A stretch of DNA of 64,000 nucleotides. Source: Trinickia acidisoli. GTDB taxonomy: Bacteria; Pseudomonadota; Gammaproteobacteria; Burkholderiales; Burkholderiaceae. Every line of letters starts with the position of its first letter. Position 1 is the first letter of the stretch. A model generated the notes under the pieces. That model was not told where the DNA came from. It saw only the letters and a list, made by a program, of their open reading frames with translations, and ran no database searches. Where the stretch lies: the NCBI RefSeq assembly GCF_017315725.1, contig NZ_JAFLRG010000002.1, positions 62,001 to 126,000 of the forward strand, written 5' to 3'. This document shows, one piece after another, positions 47,801 through 56,322 of the stretch. Made by a program: the position numbers and the translations under genes.

Positions 47801-50558
47801 GCAACGTGACGAGCCTGAGCACGTCGGCTTCGACGGGGATCAGCACGGCACAAAGTGGCGTGACATCGTTGTCGACAGGCCTGTCCACGACGAACAGTAA
47901 TGTGACAAGCCTGAGCACGTCGGCCTCGACGGGGATCAGCACAGCGCAAAGCGGCGTGACGTCACTGTCGACACAAGAGTCGACAGATGTGGGCTCGTTG
48001 TCGACGGGCTTGTCGACGACGAATAGCAACGTGACGAGCCTGAGTACGTCAGCCTCGACGGGATCAGCACAGCGCAGAGCGGCGTGACATCGCTGTCGAC
48101 AGGGCTGTCGACGACGAACAGCAGCGTGACGAGCTTGAGCACATCGGCCTCGACAGGCATTAGCACGGCCCAGAGCGGCGTGACATCGTTGTCGACAGGG
48201 TTGTCGACGACCAATAGCAATGTGACGAGCCTGAGCACGTCGGCCTCGACAGGCATTAGCACGGCCCAGAGCGGCGTGACATCGTTGTCGACAGGGTTGT
48301 CGACGACCAATAGCAATGTGACGAGCCTGAGCACGTCAGCCTCGACGGGGATCAGCACAGCGCAGAGCGGCGTGACATCGCTGTCGACAGGGCTGTCGAC
48401 GACGAACAGCAGCGTGACGAGCCTGAGCACATCGGCTTCGACAGGGATCAGCACGGTACAAAGTGGCGTGACGTCACTGTCGACGGGGTTGAGCACAACC
48501 AACAGCAACGTGACGAGCCTGTCGACACAAGAGTCGACGGATGTGGGTTCGCTGTCGACAGGGCTGTCGACGACGAACAGCAGCGTGACGAGCTTGAGCA
48601 CATCGGCCTCGACAGGCATTAGCACGGCCCAGAGCGGCGTGACATCGCTGTCGACAGGCCTGTCGACGACCAATAGCAATGTGGCGAGCCTGAGCACATC
48701 GACTTCGACGGGGATCAGCACGGCGCAAAGTGGCGTGACATCGCTGTCGACAGGGCTGTCCACGACGAACAGCAACGTAACGAGCTTGAGCACGTCGGCT
48801 TCGACAGGGATCAGCACGGCCCAGAGTGGCGTGACATCGTTGTCGACAGGCCTGTCCACGACGAACAGTAATGTGACGAGCCTGAGCACGTCGGCCTCGA
48901 CGGGGATCAGCACGGCGCAGAGTGGTGTGACGTCGCTGTCGACACAAGAGTCGACGGATGTGGGTTCGCTGTCGACAGGGCTGTCGACGACGAACAGCAG
49001 CGTGACGAGCTTGAGCACATCGGCCTCGACAGGCATTAGCACGGCCCAGAGCGGCGTGACATCATTGTCGACAGGCCTGAGCACGACCAATAGCAATGTG
49101 ACGAGCCTGAGCACGTCGGCTTCGACAGGGATCAGCACGGCCCAGAGTGGCGTGACATCGCTGTCGACAGGCCTGTCCACGACGAACAGTAATGTGACAA
49201 GCCTGAGCACGTCGGCCTCGACGGGGATCAGCACAGCGCAAAGCGGCGTGACGTCACTGTCGACGGGGTTGAGCACAACCAACAGCAACGTGACGAGCCT
49301 GTCGACACAAGAGTCGACGGATGTGGGTTCGCTGTCGACAGGGCTGTCGACGACGAACAGCAACGTGACGAACCTGAGCACGTCGGCTTCGACGGGCGTT
49401 AGCTCGGCGCTCAGTTCAGTGAGCTCTTTGTCGACGACGGTCGGCACATTCTCGACCAGCATCAGCTCAGCGACAAGCGCGGTGAGTTCTCTGTCGACGA
49501 CCGTGGGCACATTCTCGACGAGCATCAGCTCGACAACGAGTTCGGTGAACTCTCTGTCAACAACGGTCGGCACGTTCTCGACGGGCATCAGTACGGCGGA
49601 AAGCGGAGTAACGTCGCTGTCGACAGGGTTGAGCACGACGAACAACACCGTCACTGCTTTGAGCACATCCGTTTCGACGGGCATCGCGTCACTGTCCACA
49701 GGTGTGGCATCGGTCTCCACCTCGTTGTCGCCACTGATTCAGGCGGCGTCAGCGGCATCGGCCAGTAACGCGACGGCGTTGGGTGGGGTCACGATAGGGG
49801 GGGGCACTAACGGCATGGTGCAAACGGCCGGTGCGACGCAAAACAACAGCGTGCTGTCGACGGTGAATGCGGCAACGTGTAATGAAGCAAACGGTGCCGA
49901 TGCGACGGGCGCAGGGCTTTGCGCGACCGCGGCGACCAATGGCGCGACAGCGATTGGTAGTAACGCCCATGCGAACAGCGCCAACACGACGGCGGTGGGC
50001 TTCCGCTCCGTGGCGACCAACGATGGCTCGGTGGCCATTGGTTACCAAGCGCAAGCGCTTGCCGACCCGACGACGGCAATCGGTTCGAATTCGCTTGCTT
50101 CGGGTAACAACGCGGTTGCCCTGGGTGCAGCGGCCACGGCCACGGCTACGAACTCGGTCGCGCTGGGCGCGAATTCCGTCGCGTCGGAAGCCAACACGGT
50201 ATCGGTCGGTGCGCCCGGCTCGGAGCGTCGCATTACCAATGTTGCACCGGGGGTCAATGGTACGGATGCCGTTAATGTCAACCAGCTCAACGGGTTGGCT
50301 AACAGTGTTCAGACATATCAGAAGAATGCTTATGCCGGCGCAGCAGCGGCCATCGCGATGGCCAATATGCCTCCGCCGTATGAGCCTGGCCAGAGCGGCA
50401 TATCGGTTGGTGGTGGTACCTACATAGGCCAGTCGGCGCTTGCTATCGGAATCAGCCATATCTCGGAAAGCGGGCGAATGGTGTTCCGAGCTTCCGCGAG
50501 CATGACCACAGGGGGCACGGTGGGCGCGGGTGCCGGCGCGACGTGGACCTGGAAGTAA
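35146..50558 (+). CDS. Giant trimeric autotransporter adhesin (YadA/Hep_Hag type), frame broken three times
   Basis: It starts with an ESPR extended signal peptide (MNRIYRLVFNRRTGKIVVAS, then a hydrophobic core ending GGAWA). A YadA-like head follows (about residues 70-310), with repeated NVTGSGNTGSGYQSSY units and SVALGAN-type repeats. Next are a neck (DAVNVSQLNAL, about 334) and a stalk of over 13 kb made of SLSTSASTGISTAQSGVT, SLSTGLSTTNSNVT and SLSTQESTDVG modules. A second head, a second neck (DAVNVNQLNGL) and a C-terminal YadA membrane anchor complete it. Such proteins trimerise, export themselves through the outer membrane and bind host or other surfaces. The frame is lost near 44628 (2 bases missing), 46566 (1 C) and 48060 (1 G). 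Corrected length is about 5,137 residues. If the shifts are real, the product lacks its anchor and is non-functional. Confidence 0.88.
44663..46579 (+). pseudogene. Adhesin stalk, second frame segment
   Basis: 638 codons made only of the 18/14/11-residue stalk modules, in the frame entered after the 2-base loss near 44628 and left at the missing C near 46566. No independent start; a continuation of the adhesin, not a separate gene. Confidence 0.75.
46576..48087 (+). pseudogene. Adhesin stalk, third frame segment
   Basis: 503 codons of the same stalk modules, bounded by the missing C near 46566 and the missing G near 48060. No ribosome site of its own. Confidence 0.75.
48084..50558 (+). CDS. 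Adhesin, C-terminal segment with second head, neck and YadA anchor
   Basis: 824 codons. Stalk modules run to about 49380, then diverged ones (SSLSTTVGTFSTSISSATSA). A second head follows (NGATAIGSNAHANSANTTAV, DGSVAIGYQAQALADPTTAI, NSVALGANSVASEANTVSV), then the neck (RRITNVAPGVNGTDAVNVNQ) and the membrane anchor from about 50280 (AYAGAAAAIAMANMPPPYEP, GISHISESGRMVFRASASMT, ending ATWTWK). The anchor forms one third of the trimeric beta-barrel used for export. In frame with the rest only if the three indels are corrected. Confidence 0.82.
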   Translation: MTSLSTGLSTTNSSVTSLSTSASTGISTAQSGVTSLSTGLSTTNSNVTSLSTSASTGISTAQSGVTSLSTGLSTTNSNVTSLSTSASTGISTAQSGVTSLSTGLSTTNSSVTSLSTSASTGISTVQSGVTSLSTGLSTTNSNVTSLSTQESTDVGSLSTGLSTTNSSVTSLSTSASTGISTAQSGVTSLSTGLSTTNSNVASLSTSTSTGISTAQSGVTSLSTGLSTTNSNVTSLSTSASTGISTAQSGVTSLSTGLSTTNSNVTSLSTSASTGISTAQSGVTSLSTQESTDVGSLSTGLSTTNSSVTSLSTSASTGISTAQSGVTSLSTGLSTTNSNVTSLSTSASTGISTAQSGVTSLSTGLSTTNSNVTSLSTSASTGISTAQSGVTSLSTGLSTTNSNVTSLSTQESTDVGSLSTGLSTTNSNVTNLSTSASTGVSSALSSVSSLSTTVGTFSTSISSATSAVSSLSTTVGTFSTSISSTTSSVNSLSTTVGTFSTGISTAESGVTSLSTGLSTTNNTVTALSTSVSTGIASLSTGVASVSTSLSPLIQAASAASASNATALGGVTIGGGTNGMVQTAGATQNNSVLSTVNAATCNEANGADATGAGLCATAATNGATAIGSNAHANSANTTAVGFRSVATNDGSVAIGYQAQALADPTTAIGSNSLASGNNAVALGAAATATATNSVALGANSVASEANTVSVGAPGSERRITNVAPGVNGTDAVNVNQLNGLANSVQTYQKNAYAGAAAAIAMANMPPPYEPGQSGISVGGGTYIGQSALAIGISHISESGRMVFRASASMTTGGTVGAGAGATWTWK

Positions 50559-50579
50559 GCTCTGTAGTGCGATTAGCTT

Positions 50580-50606
50580 AAGTTCCGCGAACGTATAGCG
50601 GGACTT
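50580..50606 (+). terminator. Possible terminator after the adhesin
   Basis: AAGTTCCGC and GCGGGACTT pair with one G-T wobble around a 9-base loop, 22 bases after the adhesin stop. The T-run after it is poor (TGGTTATG), so the call is tentative. Confidence 0.35.
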
Positions 50607-50732
50607 TGGTTATGCAGGCTGACGACGACACTGTTTTGCGGAGCATACGTGTACAAGTATCCCTGTTTTATGAGCGACAAGAGGTGACGTATGCCCTTTA
50701 GTGTAGAAGCCGGTTTTAAGTGCCGTGACGGA

Positions 50733-50882
50733 CTGAGCTGGCCGCGCCGCTTCAGACTCTGGTTGTAGGCGCGCGCGTTGGTGACCCGATACGTCGGTTT
50801 CGGGCGTTTGCGCGGTTCGCCGGATTTCAGTCTGGCTTTGTAAGGCACTGAAAGCTCATGGAGCGGAGAGGTCGATTTCATC
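50733..50882 (-). pseudogene. IS5-family transposase, N-terminal fragment
   Basis: The minus frame encodes VPYKARLKSGEPRKRPKPTY, RVTNARAYNQSLKRRGQLS, nearly the same as the N-terminus of the element at 24365. It ends abruptly near 50735 in unrelated sequence. Third remnant of this IS family in the window. Confidence 0.75.
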
Positions 50883-51145
50883 TTTCTACACAACTCCAAC
50901 CAACGGGTCCCATACCCTACCGAACAAAGCCAAGCTACCCGTTCTTTTTGCCTACGGATCCATGGTGTCGGGTTGCGAACTCCACAGGGGGGGCTCTACT
51001 TTGCAGAGGCAAATAGCTTTAATGGCACAGGGCCTGCAACGGGTGTGTGACGATCATGGCTTCGTCACCTCTCAAACCGGGTGAGCATTTCGGGACGCCT
51101 GCTGCGCTTCCCGGAGCGTGAAGTGCTTCGTCTTACCGTCCCTGA

Positions 51146-51330
51146 GTAAGCACCTCGCGAAGACCGTTCGCAATGCGGCGCGCACGTGAGGCATGATTGG
51201 GTATCGGGCGCTCGGGTTCGCCCGCTGGCAATCAGCCCGTGGAGGCAGGCGAGCAAGGCTTGCCCGGCAGCTTACTTGCTACGTTCCAGGGTAGCAGTTC
51301 GTCGATACGGTTGATAGGGTGATCGGTCGC
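51146..51330 (-). pseudogene. IS66 (second type) right end with TnpC C-terminus
   Basis: The terminal sequence GTAAGCACCTCGCGAAGACC at 51146 matches the right end of the IS66 at 25492-27968. The minus frame 51330-51232 encodes DHPINRIDELLPWNVASKLP and a stop, the TnpC C-terminus. The upstream part is replaced by a group II intron end at 51331. Confidence 0.8.
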
Positions 51331-51378
51331 GGTAGGGACGATGGTTACCCATCGCCCCCCGCACGGATCCGTACGTGC
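51331..51378 (-). ncRNA. 3' end fragment of a group II intron
   Basis: On the minus strand the sequence contains CACGTACGGATCCGTGCG, typical of the 3' half of intron domain V, then a hairpin of the domain VI type (GGGGGGCGATGG, GTAA loop, CCATCGTCCC) and the end CCTACC. Immediately after it the IS66 tnpC reading resumes (ATDHPINRID), so an intron had inserted into tnpC. The 5' part, including the reverse transcriptase, is absent. Confidence 0.5.
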
Positions 51379-51652
51379 TGTAAAGCGTCAACTGTGAAGT
51401 CCAGCCGAACGACAATTATCTTGTCCGGTCAGCGGGGGTAATTGTCGCTGTTCAAGAGGTCATAGTTGTCGCTTATATGGACGCCTCCCGGTTTGCCAGG
51501 TGATATTCGATGTGTGACGGACAGGATGAGGCTGCAGACTTATATCCGGCCTGTTGTGCGGATTTGTTCCGCTGGCCCTGATGGAATCTGCTGGGGAAGG
51601 CCTCATCTCCGTCGAGTCCTCTAAGGACAGACAACTTTCAGGCTTGCTTCCC
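51379..51652. other. Unassigned mobile-element debris
   Basis: No gene is supported. Short repeated motifs (GACAATTATC, TAATTGTCGC, ATAGTTGTCGC between 51410 and 51475) resemble the multiple terminal repeats of an IS21-type end, but no transposase is present. Confidence 0.3.
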
Positions 51653-51906
51653 GTAAGCGCGAATTTAAGCGCACCTAGAATTGGAAGCTGAACGAGCGCA
51701 GGCTTGCGTCCGCAACGACAACTTGCGGACGCAAGCGATGATACAGAACGAAGTTGATTTCCTTCCGCTGCGGGTGACCGGCGTGAGCGCGGCGGGCAAG
51801 CGCAAGTTTGACGCCGAGGGTAAGCGCAAGCTGATTGAAGCCTGTCTGCAGCCGGGCGCGTCAATTGCCGGGCTGGCGTTGAAGGCGGGCGTGAACGCGA
51901 ACCAAC
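51653..51906 (+). mobile_element. IS66 of a third type, left end only
   Basis: GTAAGCGCGAATTTAAGCGC at 51653 is an IS66-type left end. The tnpA gene begins at 51738 (MIQNEVDFLPLRVTGVSAAG, KRKLIEACLQPGASIAGLAL) and is cut at codon NANQ by the IS66::RIT copy 2 at 51907. Confidence 0.75.
51738..51906 (+). pseudogene. IS66 TnpA, truncated by a later IS66
   Basis: 56 codons of an IS66 TnpA with the helix-turn-helix region (RKFDAEGKRKLIEACLQPGA, LALKAGVNANQ). The continuation (LRKW...) is missing and is not found at the other end of the inserted element, so the right flank was later rearranged. Confidence 0.75.
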
Positions 51907-51985
51907 GTATGCGATCGATTAACGACGTCTACCCATTGACGCTCTGAGAGGCCAGCATGTGTCCACCAAACGGAGGTGGACACCT

Positions 51986-52483
51986 ATGACAGAGCATGAC
52001 TCAGAGTTGCAGGTTGTTTCGCGTAGCCGAGATGGGCGGCGGCGCTACGACGAGAAGGGCAAGCGCGCGCTGGTCGAGGCGGCACTTCGTCCGGGTATGT
52101 CCGTGGCACGCCTGGCGCAGGAGCACGGGGTCAACGCCAACTTGCTGCGCAAGTGGATCACGAAGTACCTGCTCGAGCGTGAGAGTAGCCGCTGCGCACG
52201 GGCCGCACAGGACGGCGCCGTCGTCGTTGACCCGAGCGATGGTGTGCAGGTGCATGACGGCGTGCCGGCCACTATGCACAGCGAGGCGCCTGCGCCGGCA
52301 TTCGTACCGGTTGTGGCCGCTGCTGCGACTCCATCTGTTACGCCTGCCCCGATCGCGTTTGCGCTGCGCGTACGCCTGCCCAACGGCGTCGAGTTCAACC
52401 TGGGCCAGGCCGGCATCGACGAACTTGGCACGCTGGTCCAGATGTTCGGGAGGCTGCCGTGTTCCGGTTCGACGACGAACTGA
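51986..52483 (+). CDS. tnpA: IS66 accessory protein TnpA (copy 2)
   Basis: 165 residues, same as copy 1 except in the first about 55 codons (for example GMSVARLAQ for GVSVARLAQ). There the DNA differs at many mainly synonymous sites, whereas the rest is identical. GGAGG precedes the ATG. Helix-turn-helix protein of the IS66 transposition machinery. Confidence 0.87.
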   Translation: MTEHDSELQVVSRSRDGRRRYDEKGKRALVEAALRPGMSVARLAQEHGVNANLLRKWITKYLLERESSRCARAAQDGAVVVDPSDGVQVHDGVPATMHSEAPAPAFVPVVAAAATPSVTPAPIAFALRVRLPNGVEFNLGQAGIDELGTLVQMFGRLPCSGSTTN

Positions 52484-52815
52484 AGGTCTACCTCCATCGC
52501 GATCCGGTGGACTTCCGCTGCGGGATCAACAGCCTGTCGATCCTGGTCGAGCAGGCGATGCACCTGAGTCCGATGGCGCCCGCGCTGTTCGTGTTCGGCA
52601 ACCGGCGGCGCGATCGCATCAAGATCCTGGGCTGGGAGCGCAACGGCTTCTGGCTGCTGCTCAAGCGGCTTGAGGCCAGCGACCGTTTCGTGTGGCCCGA
52701 CAGCGACACGGCGGTGGTAGCCTTGAGCGTCGAGCTGCTCCACTGGCTCATCGACGGTGCCGACATCGCGGCAATCCAGCGCCATCCCAGGCGCAACTAT
52801 CTGCGCGTGAGCTGA
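52459..52815 (+). CDS. tnpB: IS66 accessory protein TnpB (copy 2)
   Basis: 118 residues, identical in protein sequence to copy 1 (VYLHRDPVDFRCGINSLSIL, LFVFGNRRRDRIKILGWERN). GTG start within the tnpA end. Intact. Confidence 0.9.
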   Translation: MFRFDDELKVYLHRDPVDFRCGINSLSILVEQAMHLSPMAPALFVFGNRRRDRIKILGWERNGFWLLLKRLEASDRFVWPDSDTAVVALSVELLHWLIDGADIAAIQRHPRRNYLRVS

Positions 52816-54377
52816 ACACACGGCCGGCATGTCGGTCAAAGCAGCATGCCGATCAACGTCACCATCGATGCCGACGAACTGAAGGCGCTGCTCGCAATGC
52901 GCGAGCAGCACGACGCGCTTCAGCGTGAGCGTGACGAATTGCAAAGCACACTGCGCCTGGTGACGGCCGAACGTGACCTCGCCGAAGAACGGCTGCGCGC
53001 GTTCCGGCGCGAGCTGTTCGGCGCGAAGAGCGAAGCGCGCGATTCCGACCAGCTCGGCTTGTTCAACGAAGCCGAAGTGCTCGGCGCAAACGCGACACCC
53101 GCACAGGAAGACACGCCCGGAACGAAGGTTGCCGCGCACACGCGCAACAAACGCGGCCGCAAGCCGCTCGATCCCGCCCTGCCGCGCGACATCCACCGTC
53201 ACGAATTGCCTGAGGCCGAACGGTTCTGCGCCAACGATGGCCATGCGCTGGTCGAGATCGGCGTGGAGATCAGCGAGCAACTGAACGTGATTCCGGAGCA
53301 GATTCGGGTCACCCAGCATCAGCGCGTCAAGTACGCATGCCCGTGCTGCGACCTGGGCATCAAGGTTACGCCGGCGCCCGTGCGCATCATCCCGCGAGGG
53401 CTGCTCAGCGAATCGGCACTCGCGTGGATCGCCACCGGAAAGTATCAGTTCGGCATGCCGCTGTACCGGCAAGCTGGCCTGCTGCGGCGCTTCGGCGGCG
53501 ACATCTCGTCGAACACGTTGGCAGCAAGTATGGTGCGCGTGGGCCTCGCGACGCAGCCGGTGATCAACCTGATGCGTGATGCGCTGCTCGATGCGGACCT
53601 GATCTACTGCGACGAAACGACATTCCAGGTCCTGAAGGAAGAAGGCCGCCAGCCTCAGACCAAGAGTTATCTCTGGGCGCAGATGACGGACTCGGACACA
53701 CCCGGGCGCGTGTTCACCTATACGCCCGGTCGCGGCAGCAAGCTGGCAGACAAGCTGTTCGACGGCATTCGCGAAGGCGCAGTGCTGATGACCGACGGCT
53801 ACGCCGCATACGACGGCATCGCGCAGCGTCATCATCGGCTCGTCCATCTCGCATGCTGGACGCACGCAAGGAGGGGCTTTGTAAAGGCGGAAGACAACGT
53901 CCCGAAGGCAGCGCGTACGCCCGATCTGCTGGCTACGCGTTTCATCAAATTGATCGGCAAACTGTTTGCCGCCGAGGCGCGCAGCGAAACGTGGGAAGCC
54001 CAACGACGGCAACGGCTGCGACGACGATACAGTGCGCGCGTGCTCGACGTCATTCACCGGCTGATGCTGCAGCACCTGCCCGGCGTTGTACCCGGCAGCC
54101 TGCTCGGCAAGGCGTTGAACTATATACAAGGCCAATGGCCGAAGCTGGTCCGCTACATTGAGAACGGCGACTGGCCGGTCTCGAACAATCCTTGTGAGAA
54201 CGCCATCAGGCCATTCTGCCTGGGCCGCCGCTATCCACAGGTCTTAGTTATGGAAGGCTTGGATGAATTAGGCATGCTGCATGGGTGGCAATGATGTCGC
54301 GCCCTCGCATTTGCGGGGAGACGGCATCAATGCCGAATGTGTTCTCGGCGACGTGACCGATAGCGAACTATCCATAA

Positions 54378-55382
54378 CTACAGCGCTTGCAGAAAGCGAA
54401 GAAGATCATCCTTGGGTCGATATCGAAGTGGCTTGCTCGACGGTGATTGGAGTGCCTTCAGTGCCCGGTCCTTCATTTGCAGATCGGCTTCGACATAGCG
54501 ATGCGTAGTGACAGGGCTCTCGTGACCGAGCCACAACGCGATGACCGTAATATCAACGCCAGATTGCAGCATATGCATCGCGACGGAATGTCGAAACAGG
54601 TGTGGAAAGACGCGGTGCCGCGCAAGTTCGGGAAACTGTCGCGAGGCGCCCTGAACTGCAAGCTTAAGCCGCTCGGTGAAGCCGATGCGCGTAAGCGAAG
54701 CGCCGGCCCGCCCGGGAAATAACGGCTCCTCGGATGTTCGGGGATATTGCCGAAGCCAACGCTTGAGTTCTCTCGCGGTGTCGGGCCATAGCGGGACAGA
54801 ACGCTCCTTGCGACCTTTGCCGTGAATGAGCACCCATGTAGTGGGCCCAAGCATGAGGTCGGACACACGCATACCGATCAGCTCAGAAACGCGGGCTCCG
54901 GTGTTGTAAAGCATAGCCAGCATGACGTGGTCGCGTTGCCCCGTCCAGGTGCTAACATCGGGAGCGGCAAGGATAGCCTCAATGTGCTCGCGAGACAGAA
55001 ATCCGACGAGCGGTTGCTCGAATCGCTTCATGGGAATCGCAAGTACGGATTGTGCCAAGGACAGGGCCGACGGCTCTGCGAACGAAACGTACTCCATGAA
55101 CGATCGAATGGCGGCGAACCTGGCATTCCGGCTACGAATTGAATTGTGTCGGTCCTGTTCGAGGTATTTAAGGAACTCGAGGATGAATGGCGCATTCAGT
55201 TCCTCGACGGTGATATCGCTGGGCCGCTTGTGTAAGCGTTGATGCGCGAAAGCCAGCAGCAGTCGGAAACTGTCACGGTAGGCCGCCACAGTGCATGGGC
55301 TTGCGTGTCGTTGCTGAAGCAAACGTTCCGTGAAGAATTTCTGCAACAGGACTGGAAAGGACTGCGCTGCTGATATGTTCAT
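54378..55382 (-). CDS. Tyrosine recombinase RitC (copy 2)
   Basis: 334 residues with the same sequence as copy 1, including all catalytic residues (GARVSELIG, GKGRKERSVPL, LFRHSVAM, LGHESPVTTHRY). Its ATG overlaps the RitB stop. Intact. Confidence 0.9.
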   Translation of the reverse strand: MNISAAQSFPVLLQKFFTERLLQQRHASPCTVAAYRDSFRLLLAFAHQRLHKRPSDITVEELNAPFILEFLKYLEQDRHNSIRSRNARFAAIRSFMEYVSFAEPSALSLAQSVLAIPMKRFEQPLVGFLSREHIEAILAAPDVSTWTGQRDHVMLAMLYNTGARVSELIGMRVSDLMLGPTTWVLIHGKGRKERSVPLWPDTARELKRWLRQYPRTSEEPLFPGRAGASLTRIGFTERLKLAVQGASRQFPELARHRVFPHLFRHSVAMHMLQSGVDITVIALWLGHESPVTTHRYVEADLQMKDRALKALQSPSSKPLRYRPKDDLLRFLQAL

Positions 55383-56322
55383 GATGAACCTCCGCGATGG
55401 CGCACAAAGCGTTGGGCTGCGATTGCCAGGAGCTCGGGCGAGGCTGTTTCGTACCAGTACGTGTCGGTGACTTTGGCATGCCCGAGGTAAGTCGACAGCG
55501 CAAGAATGTTGCGATCGACGTCCACCCCTTGCGCGTACCAATCCTGCAATCGATGGCAGACGAACGAATGTCGCAGATCATGTATCCGCGGTGCGGGATG
55601 GTCGCCGCGAGCGCGCCACTTCAATGCGGTGCGCAGGATCTTGAACGCGTACTCGACGCTTCTTGTTGAAGCTGGTCGACCGTAGTCGAACACAAAGAAA
55701 GCATTCGTGTTGGCAGTTGAAGAATCGCGGTCGCGTTTGCAGGCATATCGTCGCATCGCTGATGCAGTCGTAGGGTGTATCGGCACCCACCGTGATTTGC
55801 CAAACTTAGCACTCCGGATATGCAGAAGCCGCTTCTCGAAATCTACATCCGAACGGGTTAACCCGTCGCTTCCGAGATACGCAGTCCGGTCGCAGCGATC
55901 AGTCCGAAAATCGTCCTGCAGCTCGCACTGCGCAGACCACCGGGTGGATAGAGACCGTCGCAGGCTGCCAGCAGATCCACGACTTCATCATCGGTGAAAA
56001 TATGCGGTGCCAGTCGATGATGGGCACGCCCGAACAGATATCGCGGCGGGATCTCTGTTGCCGGATCGAATTGCCGGCAGTACGCGGCAAAGGGGCGAAG
56101 CACCTCGATTCTGCGGGCCGCCGTTGACCGCCGTCCGGTGCCGGAGTTGCCGGCCCACTGAGCGGCGAGTTGTATCGTCAGCCCACCGTTGTGGCCGATC
56201 CGTTCGGCAAAGCGCGCGAATTCCCTGAGTTGATTGCCCACGATCCGGAGATCAAATCCGGCTCGACGACGGACGTTGAGGTAAGCGTCGATCCAGTTGG
56301 AAAAAGATGTGTGCGCGCTCAT
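55379..56322 (-). pseudogene. Tyrosine recombinase RitB (copy 2), one-base frameshift
   Basis: Same as copy 1 except that GACGGGGTTAAC reads GACGGGTTAAC (near 55863 on this strand), shifting the frame right after the catalytic Arg region (TGLRISEATG) and removing the HxxR and Tyr motifs. If real, this copy cannot be a complete recombinase. A single G in a run of four is a common sequencing error. Confidence 0.85.

Larger units (their letters stand above)
36178..49380 (+). repeat. 13-kb modular coding repeat array (54-, 42- and 33-bp modules)
   Basis: 54-bp (18-residue), 42-bp (14-residue) and 33-bp (11-residue) modules alternate, most often 54+42 = 96 bp. Nearly every module contains GTCGAC. 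Modules differ by mostly synonymous changes, and larger blocks are duplicated almost exactly: 38.7-40.1 kb recurs about 5,547 bases downstream, and a block marked by GAGTACGTCAGCC occurs at 43.4, 46.3 and 48.05 kb. This indicates growth by unequal recombination, and also that the assembly could be collapsed or expanded. Confidence 0.92.

Noticed and set aside
36178..49380. Regularly repeated short units, considered as a CRISPR-like array
   Set aside because: The units are contiguous, in frame and protein-coding, with no unique spacers, and no cas genes are nearby.
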